A stretch of DNA of 64,000 nt from Puniceicoccaceae bacterium (lineage in GTDB: Bacteria > Verrucomicrobiota > Verrucomicrobiia > Opitutales > JAFGAQ01): the NCBI GenBank assembly GCA_028285755.1, contig JANQOQ010000008.1, positions 1,085,399-1,149,398 of the forward strand, read 5' to 3'. The notes beneath the pieces are model-generated. The model did not search any database. It was given only the letters and a program-made list of their open reading frames with translations, and was not told the origin of the DNA. Of this stretch, positions 44,827-54,290 are shown piece after piece. A program made the translations under genes and the position numbers. The stretch's first letter is position 1; each line of letters begins with the position of its first letter.

Positions 44827-47181
44827 TTAGTTGGTTGCCAGGGCGTACTCGCTAGCGGTGATGTCCTTGAACTTGATTCTTCGGAAAGTGCGTACATTGG
44901 GAGTACCCGGTGGGTATATCCCATTGCGGAAATTATCGTTGAAACCCCAATCCCGGGTGGGTGGTGCATAATAGTGACCGTAATTATTGGGCATTGCCTT
45001 GTCATGTACCTCACTCTCAAAAAGTGCGACCATGGAGGTGCGAATTGTGAGTGTGACATCCCAGTCTTCCAGGAAACGGGGGAAGTTGTGGGCACCACCG
45101 CTTTGAGCCCCAGAGGAAGGTTCCATTAAGGAACCTTCCGGTATGGTGGGCTTTAATCCGGTAAGAATAGCAGCCGAAACTTCTGTAAAGATTGCCGCGT
45201 CCCGATTACTTTGGCTGCCTTCAGCACTGTGCTTATGGTTATCCGCATTGCCGGGAAGCCAGTCATTTGACAGGATGGTTAAAGTATCTGAAATGACAGC
45301 TGCGGGAGGCTCATCATAGTATGCGCCCGCATCATTTGTGTAATGATTGGTCTCTATGCGGTAGGCATCATTGGAGTGTGCTACTCCGTCAGCATTATAA
45401 TTGCCGATGACATATAAGGGGCCATTGGTCGCGATGGTCATGCCTGGGTCGGCTGCAAAGGTTGGGCTGGGGATTTTGCTGCCGTTGATCAGCTGCAGAC
45501 CGAGGCTCATGGTGCGCGTGCCGGGAGTTCCTCCGGAATCGGTGTAGCTGATACTTTTTTCGTAAATATCGGCTTTTACTACTTTATCCGCTCGTCCGCC
45601 GGAGCTGGCTACCGTTGGGAATTCCACATAGATTACTCCGTTCCAATCTTTTGTAGGTTCGTAAGTTGGGTTCCCGCTCACATCTTGCCAATATGTGGCT
45701 GCCAGGTCAGTGCCTGCTGGGTTAGCATTATCGTCAACCACCTCACGCAATCTTTCGATATCGATAGTGATCATACTGAGTGCAACGTCCTGGCGATGAT
45801 CGTAAATCCCTTTTTCTACATATCCGCTTGAAGAGTTTTTTTCATAGATTTCGGGTTCAGCGTCATATTGAATCGCTGTCTGCGATGAGTTGCAGTCACC
45901 GATTACTCCGCTTGGCAGGGTAACTTCGACGAGTATCGGGTTACCCGAGCCATCCAGAGCAAGGTTTCCATCAAAGGGGTCCAATGGGTTTACTGGCACA
46001 TTGTCATTAATACGGTCATACATGTAAGCTTTGATCGTGTAGCCGCTTTCCGTAGTGCTATCTTCGAGCACTTTAAAGATGAGGCCTGCCTTAGCTGCAA
46101 ACTTCTCGTTGCGAACCGTGTCGCTCTTAACGTCTGAGTGGGACTTGGAAAGTAAGGGTTCAATCAATGCATATGCATAATTCTGAAGTTCGCTGGTTGC
46201 TGTATTCGGATTATCAGGAACATAATCATCGATCCCAACGGGATTGTATACCGGTACATTGTGCGCCTCATCTTGCACATATCCATCCCATTTTTGGGAA
46301 GAAAGCGTGCGCCATTCGTTATGTCGGTTGTCCAACCAATGGGAATCCTGCGAGCCATTCCCGCTTAATTTCATATTTTTAAGGCTGCCTGCCTGATCCC
46401 TGATTTTAACAGCGCCACGGTGTGAGCTTGGGTGTACATCGCTAAACTGTCGTTTCTTACTACCATGGAGCAACTCCCCAGAGGTGGTCAGGTTCTCGTG
46501 AAAATATAGGTTATTCACCGCCATCATCCATGAATCACGGTTCGAGTGCACCGGGCCATAGACATTCATCGTAGGTCCCGGGTGCAACTCAAGATCCATG
46601 TTATAGAATATTGCGTTGGAAAAGAGTGGGGAATCGCGCACCTGCAGTACCTGGCTAGCATAGGAAGTCACTTCCTTATTGCCAATTTCAGGTGCATAAC
46701 CTGTGGCCTTAGAGAATATTTCGATCTCCCTGACATAGATTTTTTTACCTTTGAGAGGGTCAAATTCCCATCGGGGATCATCCGGGTTTAAATACAGCCA
46801 GTAACCATTGGGGATGATTCCGCCCTTAACTTCGGATTTAGTAATATCTATGCCCGAATTTGCATAAAAAGTCGTTGCGCTTGAAGGTATGCTTATGGGA
46901 TTGGTCTGCAGTTCGTTCATCGGGAAGCTCGTGCGGGAAACAAATCTGCGTATGAGGTCCGCATGTCCGTATTCTGCGAGTGATTCTGCGGCGTTACGGG
47001 TTTCGTGAACGAGCTTGTTAATGATTATGAGCCGTCGGTCATTGACGCCCCGATTGAGCTGAGACGCAATGACAACGATTAATGCGATACAGAGAGTCAT
47101 TACAGCTGCGATGACTGAGCCTCTTTTTTTATCCAGAGGCTTGGTAGGAGGTTTTATTTTATTATATAATGCGTGTTTCAT
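44827..47181 (-). CDS. Large PilX-like pilus-assembly protein, cassette B
   Basis: This 784-residue paralogue of the 40238-42625 product has the same single N-terminal helix after a Lys/Arg-rich lead (KKRGSVIAAVMTLCIALIVVIASQLNRG). Long nearly identical segments follow (HETRNAAESLAEYGHADLI, EVKGGIIPNGYWLYLNP, and others). It lacks the Trp/Thr-rich insert of the other copy and has instead a short GGTPGTRT stretch. The periplasmic body is beta-rich with no known catalytic motif. It starts 5 bases after the PilW-like gene, in one operon. Likely a pseudopilus or pilus subunit. Confidence 0.82.
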   Translation of the reverse strand: MKHALYNKIKPPTKPLDKKRGSVIAAVMTLCIALIVVIASQLNRGVNDRRLIIINKLVHETRNAAESLAEYGHADLIRRFVSRTSFPMNELQTNPISIPSSATTFYANSGIDITKSEVKGGIIPNGYWLYLNPDDPRWEFDPLKGKKIYVREIEIFSKATGYAPEIGNKEVTSYASQVLQVRDSPLFSNAIFYNMDLELHPGPTMNVYGPVHSNRDSWMMAVNNLYFHENLTTSGELLHGSKKRQFSDVHPSSHRGAVKIRDQAGSLKNMKLSGNGSQDSHWLDNRHNEWRTLSSQKWDGYVQDEAHNVPVYNPVGIDDYVPDNPNTATSELQNYAYALIEPLLSKSHSDVKSDTVRNEKFAAKAGLIFKVLEDSTTESGYTIKAYMYDRINDNVPVNPLDPFDGNLALDGSGNPILVEVTLPSGVIGDCNSSQTAIQYDAEPEIYEKNSSSGYVEKGIYDHRQDVALSMITIDIERLREVVDDNANPAGTDLAATYWQDVSGNPTYEPTKDWNGVIYVEFPTVASSGGRADKVVKADIYEKSISYTDSGGTPGTRTMSLGLQLINGSKIPSPTFAADPGMTIATNGPLYVIGNYNADGVAHSNDAYRIETNHYTNDAGAYYDEPPAAVISDTLTILSNDWLPGNADNHKHSAEGSQSNRDAAIFTEVSAAILTGLKPTIPEGSLMEPSSGAQSGGAHNFPRFLEDWDVTLTIRTSMVALFESEVHDKAMPNNYGHYYAPPTRDWGFNDNFRNGIYPPGTPNVRTFRRIKFKDITASEYALATN

Positions 47182-47186
47182 GGTGG

Positions 47187-47876
47187 CTAGCCTCGGGGTG
47201 CAATGGTAAAATTGTAGGTGTCAGTAATCTGCTTGAAGTCGTTACCGTGAATAATTTGGCCGTTCATCAGAATGGCCCGATCCTTGTAGTTGTAGAAGAT
47301 GTCTCCATCGAGGAGAGCCTTCATATCATCGATGAGGATTTCATGGTTGTTTTGCACTGTGGATGCAGGGATCAGGCTCTCTACTGGCTGATACTGACTA
47401 TCCAGTGGCACATCGATATCAAATACTCTTACGGGGCCTTCGGTGACTCCCTCAGCAACAGATAAATAGATGCCAATGAGGCGCTCGATAGGTGCTGGGG
47501 TAGTATCCCCCGGGTAAGGATCTACGCCGTAGTAGACCATGAGCAGGAATTTACCGGTTTCTCCGTCGTGTAGACGGCCGGCCCCGTGATTTACGGGGAG
47601 TCTGAAATCCACTAATACCCCTTCATTCCAGGAGCCCGAGAAGCTATCATACAAAATGAAGTGATTGGACTCTCTGACTTCGTTAACAACAAAGTCGGTG
47701 ATCTTGCGCACATCTTCGTTGGTATCCAGTTTACCATCTGCAGTGAAAATGGTTTCGCTAGATTGAATGTAGAAAGGCATTAACCCCGCCATCACAATCG
47801 TGAAAATCGACATGGTTACCAACATCTCAACGAGCGTGTAACCTTTTTTCTGTAAATCTTTATCTGATGTTTTCAT
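47187..47876 (-). CDS. PilW-like prepilin, cassette B
   Basis: This 229-residue prepilin begins MKTSDKDLQKKG-YTLVEMLVTMSIF, with the peptidase site after Gly12 and Glu at +5, then the pilin helix. It is paralogous to the product of 42635-43315 over its full length, including the final MNGQIIHGNDFKQITDTYNF. It lies 18 bases after the PilV-like gene and precedes the PilX-like gene by 5 bases. Confidence 0.88.
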   Translation of the reverse strand: MKTSDKDLQKKGYTLVEMLVTMSIFTIVMAGLMPFYIQSSETIFTADGKLDTNEDVRKITDFVVNEVRESNHFILYDSFSGSWNEGVLVDFRLPVNHGAGRLHDGETGKFLLMVYYGVDPYPGDTTPAPIERLIGIYLSVAEGVTEGPVRVFDIDVPLDSQYQPVESLIPASTVQNNHEILIDDMKALLDGDIFYNYKDRAILMNGQIIHGNDFKQITDTYNFTIAPRG

Positions 47877-47894
47877 CTTCGATTACTTTCTCTT

Positions 47895-48449
47895 TTAGAA
47901 GGTGGGGACGCGTGCCTTGATGATCTGCACTTGATCATTCAGCCAGGTCCCTCCCGCTGTGGAAGGGGTCTCGTAGCTATAGGCGATTTTTACCTCAAGT
48001 GCTTCGGTAGGATTACTACCTGTGTTTAAGTCGTTGACCGTTGGTGTAAATGTCATCGGCATAGTGAGCTTGGTGACCGTTCCTTCACCCGCGTCCATGA
48101 CATCGATAACTATGTTGCGCGAATTTGCGATATTCAGGTAGAGATCATCAGTCATGATCACTGCTGAATCTGAAGCAACATAGTCGGGCTTAATCGTTTT
48201 AAGCGGAGTACCAGAAGGGTCGTCATGGGCAAGAAGCACTTCATTGTATTCCATACTCTTGATTTGCTCTAAATAACCCTGTGCAGCGGTCATTGCGGCT
48301 GCTTCGTAAATCGTGGTTTCAGAAACTCGCCGGGAAAGTCCGACTGAGGCAAGGACGCCTGACATGAAGATACCGAGGATGGCTAGCCCTACTATGGTCT
48401 CGATCAGGGAATATCCCTTTTTGTTTTTTGAAGAATCTGTGTTTTTCAT
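47895..48449 (-). CDS. PilV-like prepilin, cassette B
   Basis: This 184-residue minor prepilin begins MKNTDSSKNKKG-YSLIETIVGLAILGIF, with a clear prepilin-peptidase site after Gly12. The soluble part carries SRRVSETTIYEAAAM and a C-terminal IIKARVPTF shared with the cassette A copy. It is the first gene of the upstream cassette and follows a 276-base region with an inverted repeat and a motif also found before cassette A. A TTTCTCGC lies before the start in both copies instead of a Shine-Dalgarno site. Confidence 0.88.
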   Translation of the reverse strand: MKNTDSSKNKKGYSLIETIVGLAILGIFMSGVLASVGLSRRVSETTIYEAAAMTAAQGYLEQIKSMEYNEVLLAHDDPSGTPLKTIKPDYVASDSAVIMTDDLYLNIANSRNIVIDVMDAGEGTVTKLTMPMTFTPTVNDLNTGSNPTEALEVKIAYSYETPSTAGGTWLNDQVQIIKARVPTF

Positions 48450-48615
48450 AATAAGCGAGAAAGTTAACTACCGAAGTAGCTCCATGTCTCGAAGGTCGGC
48501 CATCACACCTACCCGGATCCATGGGTTAAAAGCATACAAGCCAATATTCGGCCTCTATTAGAGGATACTAATTCCGCACTTAAATATATTTACGCTCTCT
48601 TTACCAAGGGACTGC

Positions 48616-48671
48616 TTTGTGCGAACTTTAACCCGTTTTTGCACAAATCTTCAGTGACTTTTTACAATTGG
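48616..48671 (-). promoter_or_regulatory. Candidate control region of the pseudopilin cassettes
   Basis: An inverted repeat TTTGTGC (48616-48622) and GCACAAA (48641-48647) has an 18-base spacer. Beside it, TTTTTACAATTGG (48659-48671) recurs exactly at 43936-43948, upstream of the second PilV-like gene. The rest of the 276-base gap (48450-48725) shows no gene. A regulatory role is inferred from the repeat alone. Confidence 0.35.
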
Positions 48672-48725
48672 CCGATTCATTTTGTACCGGATATTCCAAG
48701 ATCCCCTGGAAAGGCTTAGTTGTTA

Positions 48726-49490
48726 TTACCAGCGACTTTCAATCACAGGTGAAAACTCATTGGCAGATATCCAGCCTTGGTTTTCTTCAGATATCTGACA
48801 TAGGAAAAACCCATTATGCGAATCCAGAATCCGCACTTTATACCCTTCGCCAACTGTGCCTCTGGAATCCGCCTGCTCAAATGGTGACTGTCGTAAGGTC
48901 GCTTCGCCTACTATAATAAACCCGTAGTCCAGTTTTTGCTGATAAGTCCAAACCGCTAGTCCCGAAACAATGACAACTATAGAGGCTACGATGAGTAATG
49001 CTCTGCGTGCGAACGATTTGCGGAATGTAGAAGGTGTGCCTGTTTGCTGCCCCAGGTAAATGGGTAATACCCATAGCAAGCAGAAAAAAATCACTGCAGA
49101 GAGCAGAAACATCCCCCATGCACTCGCACTCAATAGATTTGCAAGGGGAGTCAGTAAAAGTTGTGGCTGATTTTCCTCCAACCCTGCTTCTTCGAGAATC
49201 ACCCGCATGTTGTTGCGGATGTCCGGGTGATTGGGCCTAAGTAAATTTGCACGCTCAATGAACAGTCGGGCATTACCTAATTGCCCTAGGTGGTAATATG
49301 TATTTGAGATATTTTTAAGTATCTCAAAAGAAGGTCCTTCTGTGGTTAAAATTTGCTGATAGGCCTCAAGTGCTGCGGGGTAATTCTTATCGATATACAG
49401 CAGGTTTGCGGATTCCAGGCTGAGTGTTTGTCCGTTAGCTGACCCGATGCTGAGTAGGCTTAAAGCCATAATGAATATGCACTTTATCAT
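48726..49490 (-). CDS. batE: BatE-like TPR and SH3 domain protein
   Basis: This 254-residue exported protein has a signal peptide (MIKCIFIMALSLLSIGSANG), then about two TPR units (NLLYIDKNYPAALEAYQQIL, and on). Two transmembrane helices follow at about residues 123-190 and a C-terminal SH3b domain (GEATLRQSPFEQADSRGTVGEGYKVRILD). This is the layout of BatE, the last gene of the Bat (Bacteroides aerotolerance) operon. Its start overlaps the BatD stop by four bases. It probably links the Bat complex to the cell wall or to partner proteins. Confidence 0.85.
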   Translation of the reverse strand: MIKCIFIMALSLLSIGSANGQTLSLESANLLYIDKNYPAALEAYQQILTTEGPSFEILKNISNTYYHLGQLGNARLFIERANLLRPNHPDIRNNMRVILEEAGLEENQPQLLLTPLANLLSASAWGMFLLSAVIFFCLLWVLPIYLGQQTGTPSTFRKSFARRALLIVASIVVIVSGLAVWTYQQKLDYGFIIVGEATLRQSPFEQADSRGTVGEGYKVRILDSHNGFFLCQISEENQGWISANEFSPVIESRW

Positions 49491-51301
49491 GATCCTGTTT
49501 CCTGAACCGCTTTAAGCTCTGATTTTAATTTCCCAGAAAACTCATTAGGCTCGATCTGAATCGACGCAGAGCCTGCATACTGGAGGGTGTCAGCCAGTGT
49601 AAATACTTCGTAGATATACTTGGAGCTGGGCTGCAATCGTTGTTTGATCTCTGCCGTGGTTATGGCTTGAGGGGCAATGTTCCAAGCAGCTCCCAGAATA
49701 TGGCGGCTGTAGTTCCGGGCAGCTTTAAGATAAGCAACCTTGTCGGTTCCCCTGACCGCTTGATTCATTTCTTTTTCCAGTGCTTCGCGCTGTTTCTCCC
49801 ATTCCCTCTGTGCGGCATCATCCCGGCGCAGGATCGGTAATAAGATCGGCTGTAGGATGACCAGTGCGAGGGAGAGAGCCATTAAGGATGCGACTGCGAT
49901 TTGGAAAGTAGGCTTGAGGGGAAAGGCGATGAGGGAATTATAGACCTTGCCCTGGGTAAGTGCAATCTCTGCCAAGCGGCTTCCGGCGGATTCAAGATTC
50001 AGGAGATTACCCGAACCTTGTATGGAGGATGAATTGTTTGAGAATGCTCCGGGCCTTGTGCCTGCATTTTCCTGAATATTAAGCGGGATGGGCGCTGCGA
50101 CTACTTCCTGGTATGCCCCCAAATCGGGATTAAAGAATGTGAAGGGTATCTCGGGTATACCGCTGATAGTGGTATCTTGTGCGATAATGGCCTGTTTGAA
50201 GGTGATACTCATTGACGCACCGTTACTGGGGTTATTCTCAATAATGCGCTCCGGCTCATAAACCCGCCATGCGTCATTTTCTTCTAATCCTTCGTGAAAA
50301 ACCCGGTCGAAATTCCCCTGACCACTGATGGTTATGTCCAGAGTGATCGGGTCTCCTAATTTGATTTCCTGAGGCTGCGCTTGTGAAGTAATTTGGAAAT
50401 CCCCGATTGCTCCCGTGAAACCCGGAAAATTGCTGTCGTCCGGCAATGCCAATATGTTGAGGGGGGCGGATCCCGAGCGGGCGACTATAGGTATGGCCTG
50501 CATCCGGGAGCCAAAGAAATCACTGTCAAACAGGCTGCCGGGATTACTGCGCTGCCTGCGAACCAGTACCGACATGTTCAGTTGGGTTTGAAGATCGGTA
50601 TCGCCCGCTTCGATCGCTGTGATATCGATTTGCCATGAGAATACTTCGTAACTCCGGTTATTGCGGGTCTGGCGCGTTTGGCGGAATTCTTCGAGATTCA
50701 GGGGGGACATGAGGATTTTTGAGCTGTCGATCACCGGTGGCTCATTAACGGGCTGTATCCGTACTTGATCACTGATCAATAACCGTATCGTTAAGGGCAT
50801 CTTCTCGCCAAGATAGAGTGTGTTTTTGGAGGGCTCGACCTCCATAAAAATCAACTCACTGAGTTGAGCCTCTAGCGTTTGGTTTTGATTACTCGGGGTT
50901 TGTGTGGAACCTTGAGGTAAAACGCGGATTGTAAATTCTTCTGTAAAATACGCTTCGTCACCCACTTCTACACGGATCGGGGGGATGGTAAAAGAGCCTT
51001 CACGCATGGGTAGGACTGTATAGTTATAGGTAACAAATGAGCTGAACTGGCCGTTGATGATCTGTGTGTTCCGGCTGGTGCCTGAGCGAGTAATGTTGAG
51101 CCCGTCAATCGTCGGTACATCGATCTCAGATGCATTGTTAGCGCCTTCAAGGGTAATTTGCAGATTGGCGAATTTGCCTAGAGGAACCTCCCGCAGATCG
51201 ATCGTAGAAGTGATTTTAACCTCCTGCGCATATGCGAATATACTGGTAAAAAGTCCCAGACAAATCACCCCAATCTTAATGTTGCGCAATTGATTTCTCA
51301 T
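49487..51301 (-). CDS. batD: BatD-like membrane protein
   Basis: This 604-residue protein of the BatD/oxygen-tolerance family (Pfam13584) has a signal peptide (residues 1-25). Repeated beta-sandwich domains follow (IDVPTIDGLNITRSGTSRNTQIING, FSWQIDITAIEAGDTDLQ, and others). One transmembrane helix lies around 465-485 and a cytoplasmic helical tail follows. BatD is the large periplasmic partner of BatA and BatB. It lies 11 bases downstream of the BatB/BatC fusion gene in a tightly packed operon. Confidence 0.9.
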   Translation of the reverse strand: MRNQLRNIKIGVICLGLFTSIFAYAQEVKITSTIDLREVPLGKFANLQITLEGANNASEIDVPTIDGLNITRSGTSRNTQIINGQFSSFVTYNYTVLPMREGSFTIPPIRVEVGDEAYFTEEFTIRVLPQGSTQTPSNQNQTLEAQLSELIFMEVEPSKNTLYLGEKMPLTIRLLISDQVRIQPVNEPPVIDSSKILMSPLNLEEFRQTRQTRNNRSYEVFSWQIDITAIEAGDTDLQTQLNMSVLVRRQRSNPGSLFDSDFFGSRMQAIPIVARSGSAPLNILALPDDSNFPGFTGAIGDFQITSQAQPQEIKLGDPITLDITISGQGNFDRVFHEGLEENDAWRVYEPERIIENNPSNGASMSITFKQAIIAQDTTISGIPEIPFTFFNPDLGAYQEVVAAPIPLNIQENAGTRPGAFSNNSSSIQGSGNLLNLESAGSRLAEIALTQGKVYNSLIAFPLKPTFQIAVASLMALSLALVILQPILLPILRRDDAAQREWEKQREALEKEMNQAVRGTDKVAYLKAARNYSRHILGAAWNIAPQAITTAEIKQRLQPSSKYIYEVFTLADTLQYAGSASIQIEPNEFSGKLKSELKAVQETGS

Positions 51302-51312
51302 CGGTTATTCGC

Positions 51313-53295
51313 TTACCAATCTTTCTCGGGTTCCTGATCTTCAGTTTGGGGGCGTAATCTCAACAGGACGTCCTCAAAGTCTCCATCTTCATTTTCCAGA
51401 GATTCGAGTAGGAGCAGGGCTTGTTCGCGCGCCTCTTCATCTTGCTCATTTCCGGCTTGTGTTGGAGTCGGTTGGGGTTGCTGCTCACCGGGTTGTTGTT
51501 CGGGCTGTTCCTGCTGGGATTCTTCGGATTGTTGATCCGTTTCGTCTGGTTGTTGGGATTGATCCTGGTCTTGAGAATCTTCTTCTCCGTTTTGGGGTTC
51601 AGGTTCTGGTTGTTCGCCCTGCTGTTGATCCTGATTTTCTTGCGATTGATCACCCTGTTGTCGCTGTTGTTCAGACTCTTGATTTTCGCCGTTTTGATCC
51701 TGATTTTGTTGGTCTTGCGACTGTTGTTGGTCCTGGTTCTGGGAATCCTCGTTTTGATCCTGATTCTGTTGCTGTTGTTGGTCGAGCAGCTCCTTGAGCT
51801 TGTCGAGCAGGCGTTTTACTTCATCATGATTGATCCGGGCATCTTCATTTTCAGGATCGAGCGCGATGGCAGTCTGGTAATGCTTTAGAGCATTTTCCCA
51901 GGCGGTTACGGTTTGTTGTGGATTAATATCGAGGGATTGCATTCCCAGCTCGTAACCCACATTTCCGAGATTATACAGTGTGGATGCCTGTAGCGGTATA
52001 TCATTTGTGTTTAGGGCGGATTCAAGGGATTCTTTGGCAGTCGCAAAATCAGACATTTCAATGGCGGATACGCCAGCGTTGTAAGCACTTTCGAAGCGGT
52101 CAGGCTTATCCGCAAAATCCTGCTGATAAAGGCCTTGAGCAGTCTCATAGGATTGTTCTATAAATGCCTTTTCAGCTTTTCTGGCATTGGCTTCCAATTG
52201 GTTTTCAGGAAAAAGAACGCAAACCGTTGAGAACAGCGAGATCATAGTTAGGCTGCCTGTGTTTTTGGATGAATTCATTTTTCGTCTGCGGTCACTGATA
52301 ATGGGCTCAATGATAAGTAATACTAACGCAATGGCAACTAACCAGTAATAACGTTCGATTGGAATTTTGCGCAATCGGGAATTTTCCTGGATTTGCAGGT
52401 CCTGTGAGATCCGTTCATCAAATAAAGTTCTCAGGCCTTCTCCGGTTGTGCCCAGCCATTGGTAGGATCCTCCGGTGCGCTCTGCGATAAGCTGCAGCGT
52501 GGATTCATCCAGTGCGGATTTGATCACATTGCCCTCCTCATCGGTCACAAAGGAGGTGCTGCCATCCTCTCGGGTGATGGGTATCAGCTCACCGTCCTGG
52601 GTGCCGATGCCTACCGTGTGGATCGTCCAGCCTTTTTCGGCTACCTCAGGTAAGAGAGACTCCAGCTGACCGGTGAGGTCTTCACCATCCGTCAACAAGA
52701 TCATGATGCGGGTGACATTGGTTTCATTCGTGAAAGCGCGATCAGCTGTTGTGACGGCTGAGAGCAGATCGGTACCTCCGGTAGGTATGAGCTCAGTATC
52801 CGTTGTGCGGAGTGTATCCAGAAATGCATCGATATCGTAAGTCAGCGGGCACCACACCAGAGCATCGCCTGCGAAGGGGATGAGTCCTAGGCGAACACCC
52901 TCCAACTGTCGGGCGAGGTCTTCAATGGCGAGTTTTGCACGGAAGAGGCGGTTCGGCTTTAAATCGGGGGCGAGCATGCTGCGGGAGGTATCAAGCGCAA
53001 ATAGAATATCGATGGTTTCCTGCGGGGTTTCTTCCCAAAAATATCCCCACTGAGGACGTGCAATAGCAATCACGACAGCAACCAGAGCAGTGCTGAACAA
53101 AACGCGTTTAAGTATGCGACGCTTCGCGGCGACCTGTCGGGTGAAAGGTTCGAGGAGCTCGGGATTCAGCAAGACCTTTAAGGTACGTTGTTTTTTATGA
53201 TATCCAAACCAATACAGATAGAGTATGACTCCCAGGATTAATGGGGTAAACCATAGCCATATTGATTCCTGAAAGCTGATCATTGTAAGTGTCAT
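51313..53295 (-). CDS. BatB-BatC fusion: von Willebrand A domain plus TPR with Gln/Asp-rich tail
   Basis: This 660-residue protein joins two Bat functions. The N-terminal half has two transmembrane helices, then a VWA domain with the metal site D-T-S-R-S in ALDTSRSM and TDGED further on, then another membrane helix near 320, as in BatB. The second half has TPR repeats (YNAGVSAIEMSDFATAKESLESAL, YNLGNVGYELGM), as in BatC. It ends in a ~125-residue low-complexity tract rich in Gln, Asp, Asn and Glu (about 505-630). BatB and BatC are separate genes in Bacteroides and Leptospira. It overlaps BatA by four bases. Confidence 0.9.
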   Translation of the reverse strand: MTLTMISFQESIWLWFTPLILGVILYLYWFGYHKKQRTLKVLLNPELLEPFTRQVAAKRRILKRVLFSTALVAVVIAIARPQWGYFWEETPQETIDILFALDTSRSMLAPDLKPNRLFRAKLAIEDLARQLEGVRLGLIPFAGDALVWCPLTYDIDAFLDTLRTTDTELIPTGGTDLLSAVTTADRAFTNETNVTRIMILLTDGEDLTGQLESLLPEVAEKGWTIHTVGIGTQDGELIPITREDGSTSFVTDEEGNVIKSALDESTLQLIAERTGGSYQWLGTTGEGLRTLFDERISQDLQIQENSRLRKIPIERYYWLVAIALVLLIIEPIISDRRRKMNSSKNTGSLTMISLFSTVCVLFPENQLEANARKAEKAFIEQSYETAQGLYQQDFADKPDRFESAYNAGVSAIEMSDFATAKESLESALNTNDIPLQASTLYNLGNVGYELGMQSLDINPQQTVTAWENALKHYQTAIALDPENEDARINHDEVKRLLDKLKELLDQQQQQNQDQNEDSQNQDQQQSQDQQNQDQNGENQESEQQRQQGDQSQENQDQQQGEQPEPEPQNGEEDSQDQDQSQQPDETDQQSEESQQEQPEQQPGEQQPQPTPTQAGNEQDEEAREQALLLLESLENEDGDFEDVLLRLRPQTEDQEPEKDW

Positions 53296-54290
53296 GGCAG
53301 TTTATACCAACGGGTTTGAGCTAAAATTACCTCGATCAAGAGGATGACCAGAGCCGCAATCAGCAGCTTGGGAAACCACTCCTCTTCCACTGAAAATCCC
53401 TGAATGGTGCGGGTCGTGGTTTCGAGTTCATCGATTTGTTCATAAACATTTTCGAGTTCATTGAGGTCGGTTGCACGGAAATAGATGCCACCAGTCATAT
53501 TCGCAATTTCGGTGAGGGTCTCTTCGTCAATATTGACACGGGTCATAACCGTTCGGTTCCGCCCAAACTGGTCAGTCGTCTGCACTGGTGCCTGCCCTCG
53601 GGTTCCGGCGCCAATGGTGTATACCTTTACGTCCAGAGTGGCAGCAGTCTCTGCAGCCTGGAGTGGTGAAATCTTGCCTGCGGTGTTCTCACCGTCTGTG
53701 AGCAATACGACTACCTTACTCTTAGCTTCACGGTCGTTGAGTCGGCGCACACTGCTTGCGATGGCCATGCCGATGGCTGTGCCATCTTCAATGACTCCTG
53801 TATCAATCAACCGCAGGCGGTCATCCAGAAAGTCGTGGTCGAGCGTCAAAGGGCTGGCGAGATAGGGCTTGGCTGCGAACATAAGCAGTGCGATGCGGTC
53901 ATTGGGCCGGTCATCTACAAATCGTTCGACAGCCGCTTTCACGGCTTCGATCCGGCGCACTTGTCTCCCACGTAGTTCAAAATCCATCGCATTCATGGAG
54001 GATGAAGCATCGATGGCCAAAATGATATCTATCCCGCTGGCACGAATTTCCGATTGTTCGCGGCCAATTTGTGGACGTGCCAAGGCTACAATCAGCAAGG
54101 CAAGTGCGAGATACCGCAGCCGCGTTAACCACTGAAAAGGATTCTTCTGGCTAAGCTTGCCAACGACTGCAGCGATGCCGGTATTGGGAAAGAGCACCGA
54201 TGCTGATTTCCCAAGCTTGCCGGTAAGCAATGCCAATAGAGGGACCAGGGCGAGCAGCCAAAGGAGTTCTGGATGTAAGAATCTAAGCAT
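53292..54290 (-). CDS. batA: BatA-like von Willebrand factor A protein
   Basis: This ~332-residue membrane protein has two helices at the front (FLHPELLWLLALVPLLALL and a second near 60), a VWA domain with metal site D-A-S-S-S in AIDASSSM plus TDGENT, and a final helix. The start at 54290 gives the family opening MLRFLHPEL; an in-frame ATG at 54311 is possible. It overlaps the preceding DUF4381 gene by eight bases. BatA and BatB VWA proteins are thought to work with MoxR ATPases as a membrane chaperone-like complex in stress tolerance. Confidence 0.9.
   Translation of the reverse strand: MLRFLHPELLWLLALVPLLALLTGKLGKSASVLFPNTGIAAVVGKLSQKNPFQWLTRLRYLALALLIVALARPQIGREQSEIRASGIDIILAIDASSSMNAMDFELRGRQVRRIEAVKAAVERFVDDRPNDRIALLMFAAKPYLASPLTLDHDFLDDRLRLIDTGVIEDGTAIGMAIASSVRRLNDREAKSKVVVLLTDGENTAGKISPLQAAETAATLDVKVYTIGAGTRGQAPVQTTDQFGRNRTVMTRVNIDEETLTEIANMTGGIYFRATDLNELENVYEQIDELETTTRTIQGFSVEEEWFPKLLIAALVILLIEVILAQTRWYKLP

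Noticed and set aside
51421-51888. Leu-rich open frame on the plus strand that looks like a membrane protein
   Set aside because: It is the complement of the Gln/Asp codon-rich tail of the BatB-BatC fusion, which reads as Leu/Val on the other strand.
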